Shown here one piece after another: positions 1-12,400 of a stretch of 64,000 nucleotides of DNA. The DNA comes from Wuchereria bancrofti (taxonomy: Eukaryota > Nematoda > Chromadorea > Rhabditida > Onchocercidae). The position numbers were made by a program, and so were the translations under genes. The notes beneath the pieces were generated by a model. It saw nothing but the letters and a program-made list of their open reading frames with translations, made no database searches and was not told where the DNA came from. Where the stretch lies: positions 744,001 through 808,000 of the forward strand of contig SSBO01000004.1 of the NCBI GenBank assembly GCA_005281725.1, in the 5' to 3' direction. Numbering within the stretch: the stretch's first letter is position 1; the number at the start of each line of letters is the position of its first letter.

Positions 1-2461
1 TTTAAAAATCGATACATCTGACACATTCCCTTCTTTCGAAGATTACCACAATCGGTACTCTTACCTCGGTGCATTTAATCACAGTTTATTTTGTTGATTG
101 TGCACTTCTCTTTCCCTTTGATCTTATCAGAATTGCACAAGTGGCAGGAATCCATGTCAAATGATAACTTTTCCATTATTTATTTGTGAAATTCCTTCCA
201 TTAACCATTTCGTGTTAGTGATGGCAGATTTTGTCTTCATATGATGAAGGAAATCTGTTGACAGATTGTGTTTTAAGCATTACGGCGGAACCATTTGAAA
301 TTTAACTTAGATATCGCAATTCTGGAAGTTCATTCGAACCAGAATATCTTTCCATATGTTTTCCAACTCAATCCATTAAACAGAGCAATTTATTAGCTAG
401 CATCACTCGACAATCATTTTGGACACTTAGCTGTGTGATGAAAGTCGATGATATTGATCTAGATTGATATAAAGTAGAGGTAAAGGTAAGGGAACTGTTT
501 ATTATATTACCACTATTGAGATATTCCAGTTCTCAAACGAAGGAGAGAAACAGTTGACTGGGAAAAAGTGTGTTTTGGAAGGCAGAAGAGGTAAATGTGG
601 AAGTAAAGAATGAGCTGAATATGTTTCAATTGCTGGATGATGACTCATTTTGATTGTGGTTCGTCATAAACTTTGCAGAAATAAGCCAATCAAACGGCTG
701 TTCAACTTATTCATCCTGAAAGAGTCGTAAATCAAACTCCGTTCAATAAAGTGAAATTGTTAACGGCTTTCTCTGTTATTTAATAAAACTGAAACTAGTC
801 TTTCAAAGAAACACTAACTCTCGAAAACCATAAGCCCTTATGTCATTTGAAAGTCCCAGGAGGCGGAGAATTTGCATGTAAAGTTAATGATTTGTTTACT
901 TTGCGAGAAAATTTATTGTTGTCGGGATACTGGCTCAGCGTGGTTGCTTTCCAATCCTCACAATGAATCGATTTCGATTTGTTTGTGTTGAAGGTAAAAG
1001 CTACCATACCTATTGCAGGATTCTTCCCAGCATTATTTCTTTCAACTTCTTATCTCCTTCATGGAATTTCAACAGTTATTTTCAGTCTTTTTATGTGTTA
1101 CATATGGTTTTGTTGTTACTGGGACTGCTATCCTTTATATCACTGTCATGTGATCTTGTAATTAGATCTTGATTTCAAAACTTGAATTTTAAACCGGATT
1201 TGTCCAGTATGAGCGTTGTCATCAACCGCAAATTACTGGCTTCTATTTTAGTCTTTATTTAAATTCACTCTTTATTTAGGATGTATAATTTTTATTTTCT
1301 TTTAATGGAAACAATTCCCGAAAATTCGTTCACTCGATAGACATTGACCGACGATCAATTACAATCAGTTCAGCAGAATGCGTTTGTCAAATAGATTTCT
1401 AAAATTTCATGACACATCTTGTCATGTTTAGCTTGGAACAAATACATTATTATTCTCATCAGAACCCTACTCCTCTACATCATCTACAATATTTCACTAC
1501 ATCAAATAAGCGGCTTAGGAAGAGAGATGTTTTTATCTGAGAACGATGGCTGTTATAAACACAGAATTGATCCTTTCCCTTGCAAAAGAGATCAAATTAC
1601 ATGACAGAGTCTCCATAAGACAGGTCATTTCGTGTCACTGCATTTTCGCATAATACACAAGGAAAAGGAGAATCAGTTTTTATTTGTGATATACATTTTA
1701 CCTTTATACATTCACAGCCGTAACTGAAATTAAATTGTTGAAAATCATTGTTGCAAGAGACGAATTTTTAAAAACAAATTAAAATTCAGTGCTCTTTCCT
1801 ATCTTGTTTTAGAGATCACGGGTAGTTCGTCAGTTAACGGTTTTAAAATAACTCTTATGGCAAAAACTCCTCGACTAAGACATAAGAATTTGTGAGTGAT
1901 CCCGTAATCTCCAAAACATTTTCTAGCTGATAGCACAGCAGTCATTATTATTCCATTGCTGAAATGTAAATATTGTTCTTTTTTTTGAGATGATGGGATT
2001 TAAGTGTTTTATGCGGGGACTTTTTGAGTGGTAGCATAGGATGGTAGCATTACTTTTATTAACAGTTATTCTACGTTGAAGAAAAGAATTATGGATTTTC
2101 GAATTTTCTCCAGTATTTGCTAGAACATTGAGAAAAATTGAACGAAGGTAACAAACCAGATTTCTTTTGATCTGTTTATTTGGTTTTCTCCTAAGCAATC
2201 GTGCTGATGTCATTCCCCTCTGGATCTAGCGTTCTCCTAATTAAGGCTGTTTATCTTCAGATTGTCACTTTATTTTTATAGTTTATTTCATTTTGTTTTA
2301 TTTTGCATTTCTTATATACTTACCATTCAATAAGATTTGTTTGTCATGTTAATTCAACTCGCTTTCCGAAAATTTTCTTTCACAGCCTACTTTCTAAACT
2401 GCTCAGTTTTACAGAATCGTGATTATATAATCCGGCAACAAGTCTGACCTCAAAAATAACT
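1..2461. other. Intergenic, no gene recognised
   Basis: AT-rich sequence upstream of the aspin gene. The open frames (for example 963-1172 on + and 1923-2213 on -) are short, of random AT-rich composition, and show no domain or splice-linked continuation. I see no RNA gene or repeat family here. Promoter elements for the aspin gene presumably lie at the right end, but no clear TATA box was identified. Confidence 0.5.
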
Positions 2462-4916
2462 ATGAAGATTCTTTTTTGGTATGTTTGCCTCCTACATCTG
2501 GTTTTTGAAATCATTTCAAATAATGATCTACAGAATCCCTTTATTTATTTCATTACTTTATATTCTATTAGACAACAAGAATTATTCAAATGCATTGCAG
2601 TTCCTTCATTTTGCTTATGTAAGAGAGGTTTTTCTATACAAATAATAGTTAAAGTAGAGGAAAGATTTTTCAACAGTTTAAACTCAAATGTAGAATTGAG
2701 TTAGCAATACTTACGTTAAATTACTGATAAAACAGGACGGGTACTACCAAAATCGTTAAAAATCCGTTTTAAGCAATTTTTAAAAAATTTTCAACAACAA
2801 CTAGAAATAATAATTGATTTAATTACATCATCCAAAATTGCTTTCGAAATTTATGTTTTTGTACGGCACAAACTGTTTCAAATCAAATTAATCCTTCTCA
2901 TTATCGTCCGTTAAATTTTGTTCGCAAACGCGAGGAATAAAACAACTATTTTAGTATTATAATGGTATTATATTGGGTTCACAAACTTCACTCTAAGTTA
3001 TAGTCGTAATTAATTTATTTAGTAAGTGGTTTTCAGTCCCTTTTTTAAATTTTATTAGAAGTTTAGAGTGCAATACCAATAGTGCTACGTGATTCGTAAG
3101 TGTAACAACTGAGAAATAATATAAAATTTGCAAAAAGTAGAACAACTAGGTTCTTTTTACAGTCATGTCAAATATCTATTTGTCAAACTGCTAATTATTT
3201 TCACATAGTTTGTTATTATTCGCGATAACAATGCTGGAAGCAGGTATAGTGAAAAGGTACAACAAACGCTTCGCTGGATTCAACGTTGCAGGAATTGGTG
3301 GAACAGCTGGATGTGTGGTCGTTGTATGATTTTTGAAAATATTTGAAAGATCATGCTTTGAATTTCTTAGTAATCAGGAGTGAAAAGGCATTGCAAGTTG
3401 TGAAACTACAGAAGTTGAAAAAAGTGAAATAAATGGAAAGATTTGCTACGACTAATTATTAATGATCAAGAGCTACTTGGGTTCATCTTAAAAAAGTCAC
3501 AATTTATAGGATAACAAACTGTTTGCAAATGGTTTACTTCTTCGAGAACTGACCACCGAAGAACAGAAAGAGCTATCACGATATGTCCAAGAGTCAAATA
3601 AATACAAAGAGGTATTCTAAACTTCTTTCTAGTAAGAAAAGGGTATTTTTCTAGTAAAAAGGTTACCCTGAAGGATTTGAAATTTTGAATGTCAGTGTTA
3701 CTGTAATTCCTTTCGTAAGAATATACATACATTTTTACATAAATCGTGCGACGCTTTATGTAACAATGGATGTTGTTAAACCACTGTTTTTTGTCGATCA
3801 CTTTGTTGTTTAACCTGCTCAGCTCAACACTGAACAATTTTCTTATTCAGCTGCTAAACGGACTGAATGATGTCATCATTTAATTTTATTCTGCTAGAAA
3901 AAATTCGGAACTTAAAACGGTGTTCTAGAACGTCAAAAACACGTCTGATGCCAAGTAGTGAGGGGAATAATTATACTATTCTCATGCTTAACAGGTTTTG
4001 GCTATACTTAGTTCGAAATCTTCTGTGATATTTAAATTATCTATTATAAATCATTTTATCATAAGATGGTTTTGAAAGTAATAAGGACTAGAATTTATAA
4101 AAGCTGATAAATCTCAGAAATTAAAGTTCAAGAATAAGTGAAGCCCATTTTTGTAGGATTTGATGACATCATTAGAAGAGAGACGTAAAGGATGGCAGTT
4201 GGCGCGGCACAGCGAGAAAGGTTCCAAGATTTTATCTTCTCTCGCAGAAAAGAATTTCCCCAAACCACCTAAGAAACCATCTTTCTGCACTGCCGCTGAT
4301 ACTACTCAGTATTACTTCGACGGCTGCATGGTTCAGGTATTTCTACAATTACTGATTTTAAAGGTACTACTGCCGAAAACTGAGTTATTGGTCTAGGTGT
4401 ATCCAAATATTTCAAAGGCTGAAAAGAGGGATGAAAAGATTGGAAGCTGCAGTCATTAGAAAGAACAAATATGATAAAATGCTACCCATTCATTGCAGAA
4501 CAATAAAATATATGTGGGACGAACACTTGTACGGGATTTGACACCAGAAGAAGTGAAAGAACTAAAGACGTTCGATGCCAAAATGACTGCTTACCAGAAA
4601 TATTTATCTTCCTCCATTCAACAGGTAATAAGGGACTTCACCCAGGACAAATCTTTTAATCGACTTCATAGTTTGTTGTTCCTTTAAATATGGCCATTTC
4701 ATATATATTTGTAAATACAGTTCGACACTTAAGCTGTACATTATTTTCCAGCAAATGGATAACTTGTTCGGTGACAAGACAAATCTGTTCAGCTTATTCA
4801 CGGAAACACACCTTGAAATCTCTCCACAAACACCAGAAGCTACAACTGTCTCAACAACAACTCAAGTGCCAGTTGAAGCACCGGAAACACCAAGTTTCTG
4901 TATTGCAATCTACTGA
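2462..4916 (+). CDS. Aspin / Ov33-Bm33-like aspartyl protease inhibitor (pepsin-inhibitor-3 family)
   Basis: Complete six-exon gene: 2462-2478, 3209-3323, 3510-3611, 4157-4336, 4499-4624 and 4752-4916, all with GT/AG introns and closing phases, encoding 234 aa. Exon 1 is only 17 nt; joined to exon 2 it gives a hydrophobic signal peptide starting MKILFCLLLFAI. The mature part carries the two-repeat layout of the pepsin inhibitor-3 (PF06394) family: repeat 1 around [14 protein letters not shown] and RELTTEEQ (about residues 34-78), repeat 2 around [25 protein letters not shown] and RDLTPEEV (about 120-165). A Thr/Pro-rich tail ends in PSFCIAIY. Family knowledge: these abundant filarial antigens are secreted or body-wall inhibitors of aspartyl proteases. 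A likely polyadenylation signal (AATAAA) is at 5211-5216. Identification is by recognised motifs, not by alignment; the inhibitory activity is inferred. Confidence 0.93.
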
Positions 4917-5210
4917 AATGATTTAAATCAGAGCATGAAGAATTAAGAATGCAGCAATGTTGCCTATATTGCTTAAACTGATATTTATCGCTGTTTCCAT
5001 TTGTGTGTGTATGATATTCCTGCATTATTTTCACCAAAACCGAAAAATAACTTTGTCCTCTATCCTCCAGGTTTGTCACAACTCCTTCTAGCAAAAAGAT
5101 TACTTGTGAACGCCGAATCACACATTTTTTATCAATGGTAGTTGGTAGTTCTAATCGCCACTATATTCTTCAAGTTATTCGCTTCATTTAAAGGTTTTGT
5201 TCTTAAATGT

Positions 5211-5216
5211 AATAAA
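5211..5216 (+). promoter_or_regulatory. Probable polyadenylation signal of the aspin gene
   Basis: AATAAA about 295 nt after the aspin stop codon. Canonical hexamer; use is inferred from position only. Confidence 0.4.
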
Positions 5217-5849
5217 TATTACACATCTCCTTATCTGTTTACTGTGAACATCTCTCATTTTGACAAAACAGAACCATTGAAACAAAAAAAAATCTTTTGA
5301 AAAAAGAAAATATCCAGTGCAATGAAATCACAGTTGATTAATAGAAGTTACTTAAGGCACATATACACGCATTCAAAAATTCGGAAAAATACTTTGAACA
5401 AAAAAACTAGAAATTAAGCTAACAAAAATCATAGATCTATTCACTAATGAAGAGGTATAATACATAGAAGTTGACTTTACACCGCCAAACGGTTCAATCC
5501 ATTGAGAAAGGAAAAACTAAAAGCAAAACTTGAATTCCAGATCGAAATAAAACTCATTTTGCTGTAATATGCGTCAATCCAATCTTTTAACACATTTTCA
5601 TCGTTACAGAAAATTCTATGAAAAAAATGCACTGCATAATCAACGCTCTGAAATCGCTTTATGTTTGCAGTATAAAAGAATTGCGAGGGGGATATAACTT
5701 GTAAATTTCAAAAAAGAAGTGATAAAAGAGAAGTGATAGTTTTTATGTATATAATAACTAGACAATAACTAAACCTTTTTTCTTAGGAAGAACTTTCTAT
5801 TCAAGTCTGCTCAGTCGAATAAAATATTCACGAACCAATTTCTTAAAAA

Positions 5850-6230
5850 CTTGAACACGGCAAATTGTGGGAAATGCCCCTTGTACATTCAACCAAAGAG
5901 ATGCTGAACTTCTAGTGATCAGGAGCTATCCCGAGCGAACCATCCGAACATCCCCGACACTATCTCGTTGTAAACATTACTTTGCCCAACACAGCAAACA
6001 CTGAAGGCAACAGATGAACAAGAAGCCACACAAAGCACCACGCCATCCCCGCAGCGCTACTTAAGCACCCGACCGTCCTCCACTCCGTCCCAAATTAAAA
6101 CAGCGCCAAAACCCCTCGAATTACCACACCAACACCCCAAAATCACCTCGGCCCGCGACACCGGACCATCTGGACAAAATATGAATCATGCTCACCCTAA
6201 GATCGACATTACCCTCACCAACACTTACAT
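5850..6230. other. C/A-rich, GC-elevated island with a short ORF
   Basis: About 350 bp that stand out from the AT-rich surroundings by very high C and A on the + strand. One frame is open from just after a TAA near 5970 to a TAG at about 6233, coding a Thr/Pro/Gln/Ser-rich string of roughly 85 residues without an early ATG. No domain is recognised. It could be a decayed exon, a fragment of a mobile element, or a compositional oddity. I do not call it a gene. Confidence 0.4.
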
Positions 6231-6433
6231 TTAGGTTTTTTGCAAGCAGTATTTAGTGGTTTATGCTGTGCAGCCTTGTAGCGTGTTATCTTTTTCTCTA
6301 TTATATGCTATTTTCTTGTCCTTTCCCTATGCCATTGTTGCATAGAATTTCTTAAATGAAATTTAAATGTGATAGAAATGTTGATGATGGAAGAATCGCT
6401 CATCATAATTTTCTTTTATGTGATGTATACGTT

Positions 6434-6484
6434 GCAGTGCACGTAACAGATAGATCACTACACGTGGCAGTACACGTAACAGAT
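6434..6484. repeat. Pair of 18-nt direct repeats with CACGT cores
   Basis: Two 18-nt copies (6434-6451 and 6467-6484), period 33 nt, differing at one base (GCAGTGCACGTAACAGAT against GCAGTACACGTAACAGAT). A further CACGTGG lies between them. CACGT/CACGTG is the core bound by many bHLH and bHLH-PAS factors; a regulatory role is inference. Confidence 0.55.
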
Positions 6485-8094
6485 TTAAACATAAACAAAT
6501 TCAGACAAAGTGTAAATTAATTGTACTTTCCAACTAATACACACATGCAACATCAATTTTGACGCTTTATTTATACTAATTTATTTTATTGCTAAAGCTA
6601 AGAAGTGCAAAATATTACTTCTCCATCATTGAAAGGGTCAGAGTTGAATGCGACACGTACTTATCGCGTGTCAGTTTTTCTAAACGCAACGCCGTGCGTG
6701 CTTAAATGAAAGAAAGAACCAACTTAATGATAATTGATAAATAATTCTTATCTTAAATATGAGAGTAACGAAATTAGGACAATGAAAGTTAGCAGAAGTT
6801 GGTCAGGTAAGCTTGCTGATAAGAAATGTCATGTCACTGTATCGACCAACAACATTAACAAAAAATAATATCTAACCTATTATTCGATACCAATTTGATA
6901 TTTTTCTTTGAAATAGCTGGGAAATTACCAAATATTATTCGAAGTACAAACATATTCCATCCAATTATACCAAACAAAGATAGTTAGAGGTATATATTGT
7001 GCTATTTTTTTATTTTATTACATAATTTACTTTCATCCTTCTGTAGATTCACTATCCAGAAAATAGATAGTAGCTTGAAAGAATGATGGAATAGAATGAT
7101 GGAAAATATACTTCAGTTTTGGTTCAAGTCGTAACACCTAGCATATTGTGAAAATAACAAATGACAATGAATGGGACAGTTTTGGGGATCCACCAATGGA
7201 ATAGATAAATGTCTGCTATCTACTAATTCCAATAATTAAGTTAGGGTAGTAGGAATTTTATAAAATATCATTTTCATTTTTTTCATTTTTCATTTTATAA
7301 TGAAATTATATTTCATCATCAAGTCACATCTCTAATAGATTCGTATGATAATAAAAGTATAATTCATGTTTTTGCTTCTGCTTCTCAAACAACAGTTCGC
7401 TTAATTTGCATAAGTGATCCATTGACTGATTGAATCCGTTCATTTAACTTTAGACACAATATTAAAAAAATATGCAAATTTGACTCTAATCAAATCTTAA
7501 AATGTGATTTCTATTTCAGAAAATGATATTTCTTCATTTCAAACGAATAAATTACTTTATTGCTTTGATAATTACCTGAACAATAATTCTCTTACCAAAA
7601 GTTTAAAAACTCTTCATCTATAACAAAAAAAGTATAGCCTAAAACTAAAACTATTAATGGACTCATCAAACTTCATTGAGAATTACTTTAGTATTTATAA
7701 GTATTTCAGAAATTCTTTGAATTAACACGTGTTTCGAGTATGCTAAACTTCTTTATTTACTCTTTTCGACCTTCTAAATTTTCACATCAAGTAAATGAAA
7801 AAGATCGCCAACAATTTTCTTTCCATTTTAAGGAAGTTAAATATTATTCGCAAAGTCGAATTAAGTTTTACTCAAATGTCATCGTACTTTTAATACAAAT
7901 ACTTCAAATCCACCTATTCTAAACCCATTTTAGTGACACAATCAAATAAAAAGGAAAGGTTTAACTTTTTGAGGGAATAAAAATATCCTTGCAGCAAATT
8001 CATTCAATCAAAATGCATTTTTTGACAGCTCAGATTATAATTATGTAACGACCATTTAATGCTCACTTGACTCTATTGTTTTTACCTTAGTGAG

Positions 8095-8290
8095 GTGATC
8101 TTTTCACTATCTCAGACTGATTTTCCGACGCCGCTCGACATGTCCTCAACTCTTACCTGCATATTCCATTGCGTGACTCGCACTGCTGGAGATCGTCCTA
8201 GAACAATGTTTTCGGCGCCGCGGTATTGCAACATTTAAGAGATCCGAAATGGAACAGTCATTCCGTCTTGTGCAACCAAACAATTTGACC
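8095..8290. promoter_or_regulatory. GC-richer block in the desert, possible regulatory element
   Basis: A short block clearly richer in G+C than its flanks, containing GACGCCGCTCGACATG and the palindromic core CGGCGCCG. No ORF and no RNA fold is recognised. The regulatory label is inference from composition only. Confidence 0.2.
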
Positions 8291-9441
8291 GTTATTAATT
8301 GGATTTTTATTTTATTTCTTGTTATTTATGCAAAAAAAGATATGTCCTAAACAATTGAAAAAAAGCTCCAAGCATTTTTAGTCTTTTGATGAATTTTAAA
8401 TATTTCTTGGCTTGTATTGTCATTCATTAGGGTTGAAATATAATATTAACTCTACCTTTAATCAATTGTAGTATTTGAGGCATTGTAAAAGTTGATGTAT
8501 TGGTATTTGTCGATCTACAAGGGAAATGAAAGAAAAATGTTTTAATAATTTTCTGGCTTTTCCATATCCGAAAGAAGCTTACAATTCTTAAAATCAACTG
8601 ACCCTCAGCTTTTACTCTAGCCTCAGTTGCCTCATATACGACAGTACATCAAAACTTGTCCTTTTCGAAATATAGTATTCTGTATCTCATTATAGACATT
8701 ATTCAGTTTCGTCCGCATTGCGCCGTGCAAATCATATTTACAGAAGAATTGCGCAGAAAATTTCTTACTTTTGCAATTCTTTTGTTTATCTTATCTAATT
8801 TAATTATGGCTGAATTCATTTGTTAATTGACTAATTCCTTATTTGCCTTTCCTTCCAACATTCGAATGCAAAAGGATTGGTTAGTAGCTGAGTAATAACC
8901 AATTGATGATCTATAATTGCAATATTTTCTATTTCGAAAGAAATATTTCGGAATGCGTTAGGTCAATGTCATCATCAAAAATATATCTTCCCTTTTCATA
9001 ATTTTAATGGAAGTTTCGAATATAATTAATGAAATTATGACGAGCGATCAATGAACTGGTAGAGCATTTTTCTGAGATACTATCAGATTTCTTCTCTTTA
9101 TCTTTATGACCTAAAAATAGGTCAAAATAAAACATCCGAAGCAATTATACCAATGATTATTGGAAATTTCACATTAAATGAAAACACATTTATTTTCATG
9201 TTTTTATTTTTAGGTACTAAAATTAAAATAATTTTCACAGCTAAGAGAATTCGATAATAATTAGAAAATCATAAGCGTGAGTGTAATTAAATTTCTAGCA
9301 AAGTTAATTTCAATTGTTTACATATTGCACATTACCTTGCACTCTAAATTTTCATCATTTATGAAGAATGCAAATTTTATTGCACTTTAAAAACGAGAAT
9401 TTTCTCGAAGTTGTTCATCTCCACATATCTCATTTTTTGTT

Positions 9442-9460
9442 TCTCTCTCTCTCTCTCTCT
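9442..9460. repeat. (TC)n microsatellite
   Basis: Uninterrupted TC dinucleotide run read directly from the sequence. Confidence 0.9.
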
Positions 9461-12400
9461 GCACCCTTTGACATCGTTTCCACAATTTTGCATCATTCTA
9501 AATGTAAGATTTATGCAAATTCATTACAAGTGGATAATCACTAAGTACCTTAATAATCTAATTGGCATTCTTTTTTAGCCTCAGCACTTATTTCAGGATA
9601 AAGAAAAGCCGCATGGTGACCTGATTCCTGAATATTTGGTTGGATGCTTCAAAGAGCTAGAAGCAATTAATATGCTAATTATTATATGCTTCATCTCATA
9701 GATTTCAATCAGAGAAACCAATAAAAGAGATAGAAGGAATTATTAGTAATCATGAAATAAAGAAGCTTATTCTTTCCTTTTTCCTTTAATGAAAATAGGA
9801 CTGATTAATATATACGTCATTTCAAATGAACGTCTTCCTTATGATGACCCGAGATTAAGTGGTACTGTAGTTTCTTTAATACTAATTTTCATATCCAAGT
9901 TAGCATAACATACAGCACTTTTTTTGTTTGAATAAATTTTTCAATAAATAAAAAAAAAAAGGTCTTCTTCAAGTCGATTTCTCTGAAATTCAAGCAAAAT
10001 AGTTTGAATTTCTTTAAAATAATCGTATTTGTCATTTCTCACATCGCATTTTAAAGTTTGTAACCAGAAGCAACTAAAATAGCAAATGCAATTTTAGTTA
10101 CTGCAAGAAAAAAAATACTTTAATTTCATAAAGTAAAAAGAGCGCAATTCCTGAAAAAAAAATCGAGAAATTACGGATGCTAGTAACTATAATTAAAACT
10201 AAATATTATAATTTGGCCAAAACTTTGTTTTACTTAATTTTAAAATATTCATTACTTTTAATGCTATTGACCTCACTGCGACAATTATTTAACAAATAGG
10301 TAAACCATTCAGCTTATTAAGACAAGTAAGTAAGATTTAATCATCCCATTTCTTTTTCCTCTTTTCCTTTTCCCTCGTATAAATAAAGAAGCCTAGTTTC
10401 TAGAATTATTGGCGCTCAATGCACCTGATTTAGCTATCTAATTATGGTAGCAAACAAAGAACAGCTTGACCTCGTTGACCTTTCATAAATTTTCCCGCCC
10501 AATAACGTGCTTAATGGACAGGTGGTTCCAGTCACTTGATGTCTTGACGACTTACAACCCGAACACGATAAATTAGATGTTCTCATAGAAAATTATCTAA
10601 AAAACACTTATAAATTATAGTCTTCAACTTATAATTGGATATTTATTATTTAGCGTTTAGTACTTGTTTTTGCTGACCAAGCAACTTTGAATTATGAAGC
10701 TTGATATTTTCTCGATTTCCTTCCCTCTCCTTCAAAAAGCAAGGTATTTGTGCAAGAAGGGATCAAAGTTTATGAAAGAAATGTGTGACAACTGTAAATT
10801 TTGATCAGAACTGCCTTTGTAATTCACTCAACACATTGCTATGTCTGCAGTGTTCCAATATATTCATTAGTCATTTCAATTATGCATTAATTGACATTTG
10901 GTTCGATATTTCTGGAATAAATAAGCAACATTTTGGCGCTCATTCACTCAAAATTTATGGCTTGTTAACGAGTGGAACACATTATTAACGATTCCATGCT
11001 GAATATGCGTTGATCGATTGGTATTATCAACCAACCTGAGCAATTTTCATCAGACAGATAAATTTGCATATTAAAATATTGAAATTTGTTGTAATAGAAG
11101 CAAAGAAAACAAAGCATAAGAAATTTTACTGAAACTGAAAAATTTTACTTGAAATTAATCTTTAATTCAGCAAATGCACTTAAATTTTAACAAAAAGTTT
11201 TTTTGGAAAGTTGGTAGCTAAGTAAACCATTGTATATCGATAAAACATCAACAATACAATAAGGTAATTATAGAAATATTTTAATTATAAGAAGACGTTT
11301 GGCTCATTTGTGATATATTGTGTAGTCTTAGTTTATTAGTTTATTTCTAAAATATTGCAATGCCTGTTAGCTATTAACTCGAATATACCATTCATTTAGC
11401 ATATCGAAAGCATTTCAATCTTCCAGATAATTCGCCGATGATTGAGCTCTTTCCGTCTATCCCGGATTCAGTTGCCGCCATGTAGTTATCGTCGGATCCT
11501 GCTGTGTAACATGATCCGGAAGGCATGAACAAGCGATATGATATATATTTCCATCATGAATGCTTGTAATTATATGCTTATTGTTGAGGACATCAGCTGT
11601 TATTAGGAAATTTATTTCATTCATTAATTGGTACTTTTTGAGACAAATTTCTTTATTTTAAAAACTGAAGTATAAAATAAAATAAATTTTTGTTTTGATT
11701 TTTTTCTTCTCTTAACTTTTTTATATTATTACATACTATGTCTTTGGCAATAAACCATAATTGCAAAAAAGTATTATTCCCTAACAAATATTCTGTTAAT
11801 TTCTGCTGTCTGCTATAACTTCTCATGCTTTAAAATACCATTGATTCTAAATTTTTAATTTCAACTTCTTCCAGATTACTAGGATTACTTCCAGATAATT
11901 ATATATATATAAGGCATATATATAATTTCTCATAAACAGTAATTTTGACAGAGAATTGTTTATTTCTTCATTAATCCATCTAAAGAAAACCCATTATGGG
12001 TTGCAAAAACGTTCGTCACGCATGATGAGAATCGAAATGGCTTTGACAACCTGTTGCGGCATCCTTTGACTTTAACAAACCTTTTTTTCGGCACGTGACC
12101 AAAAAAGGCATAAGTATAGAATTGGAGCATTTGAAATAAAATTTTTTCATCTAGACTCAAGTGTACTTTTCAGTACTTTACTTTCACTTTCATTTTCATT
12201 AGACATTTGCAATAAAAGTAAAGAATTAGCTACGTGGGAGACGCATAACTATGATATATGTATGTAATAAATCTTTATAAAGCCAAGAAGAGTACATCAC
12301 TTATAAATCTATCTTTAAAAACATTCTAAAGTTGAACGAATTAAACTAATTTCTCTATCAAAAATATACTGTAAGACCAATTCTCTTGATGCTTAATTTT

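Noticed and set aside
963..1172. Two overlapping ORFs of 60-69 codons
   Set aside because: Random AT-rich composition, no domain, no splice-linked continuation.
1923..2213. 96-codon minus-strand ORF rich in Lys/Arg/Asn
   Set aside because: No homology signal recognised and no flanking exon; length is expected by chance in a 64-kb scan.
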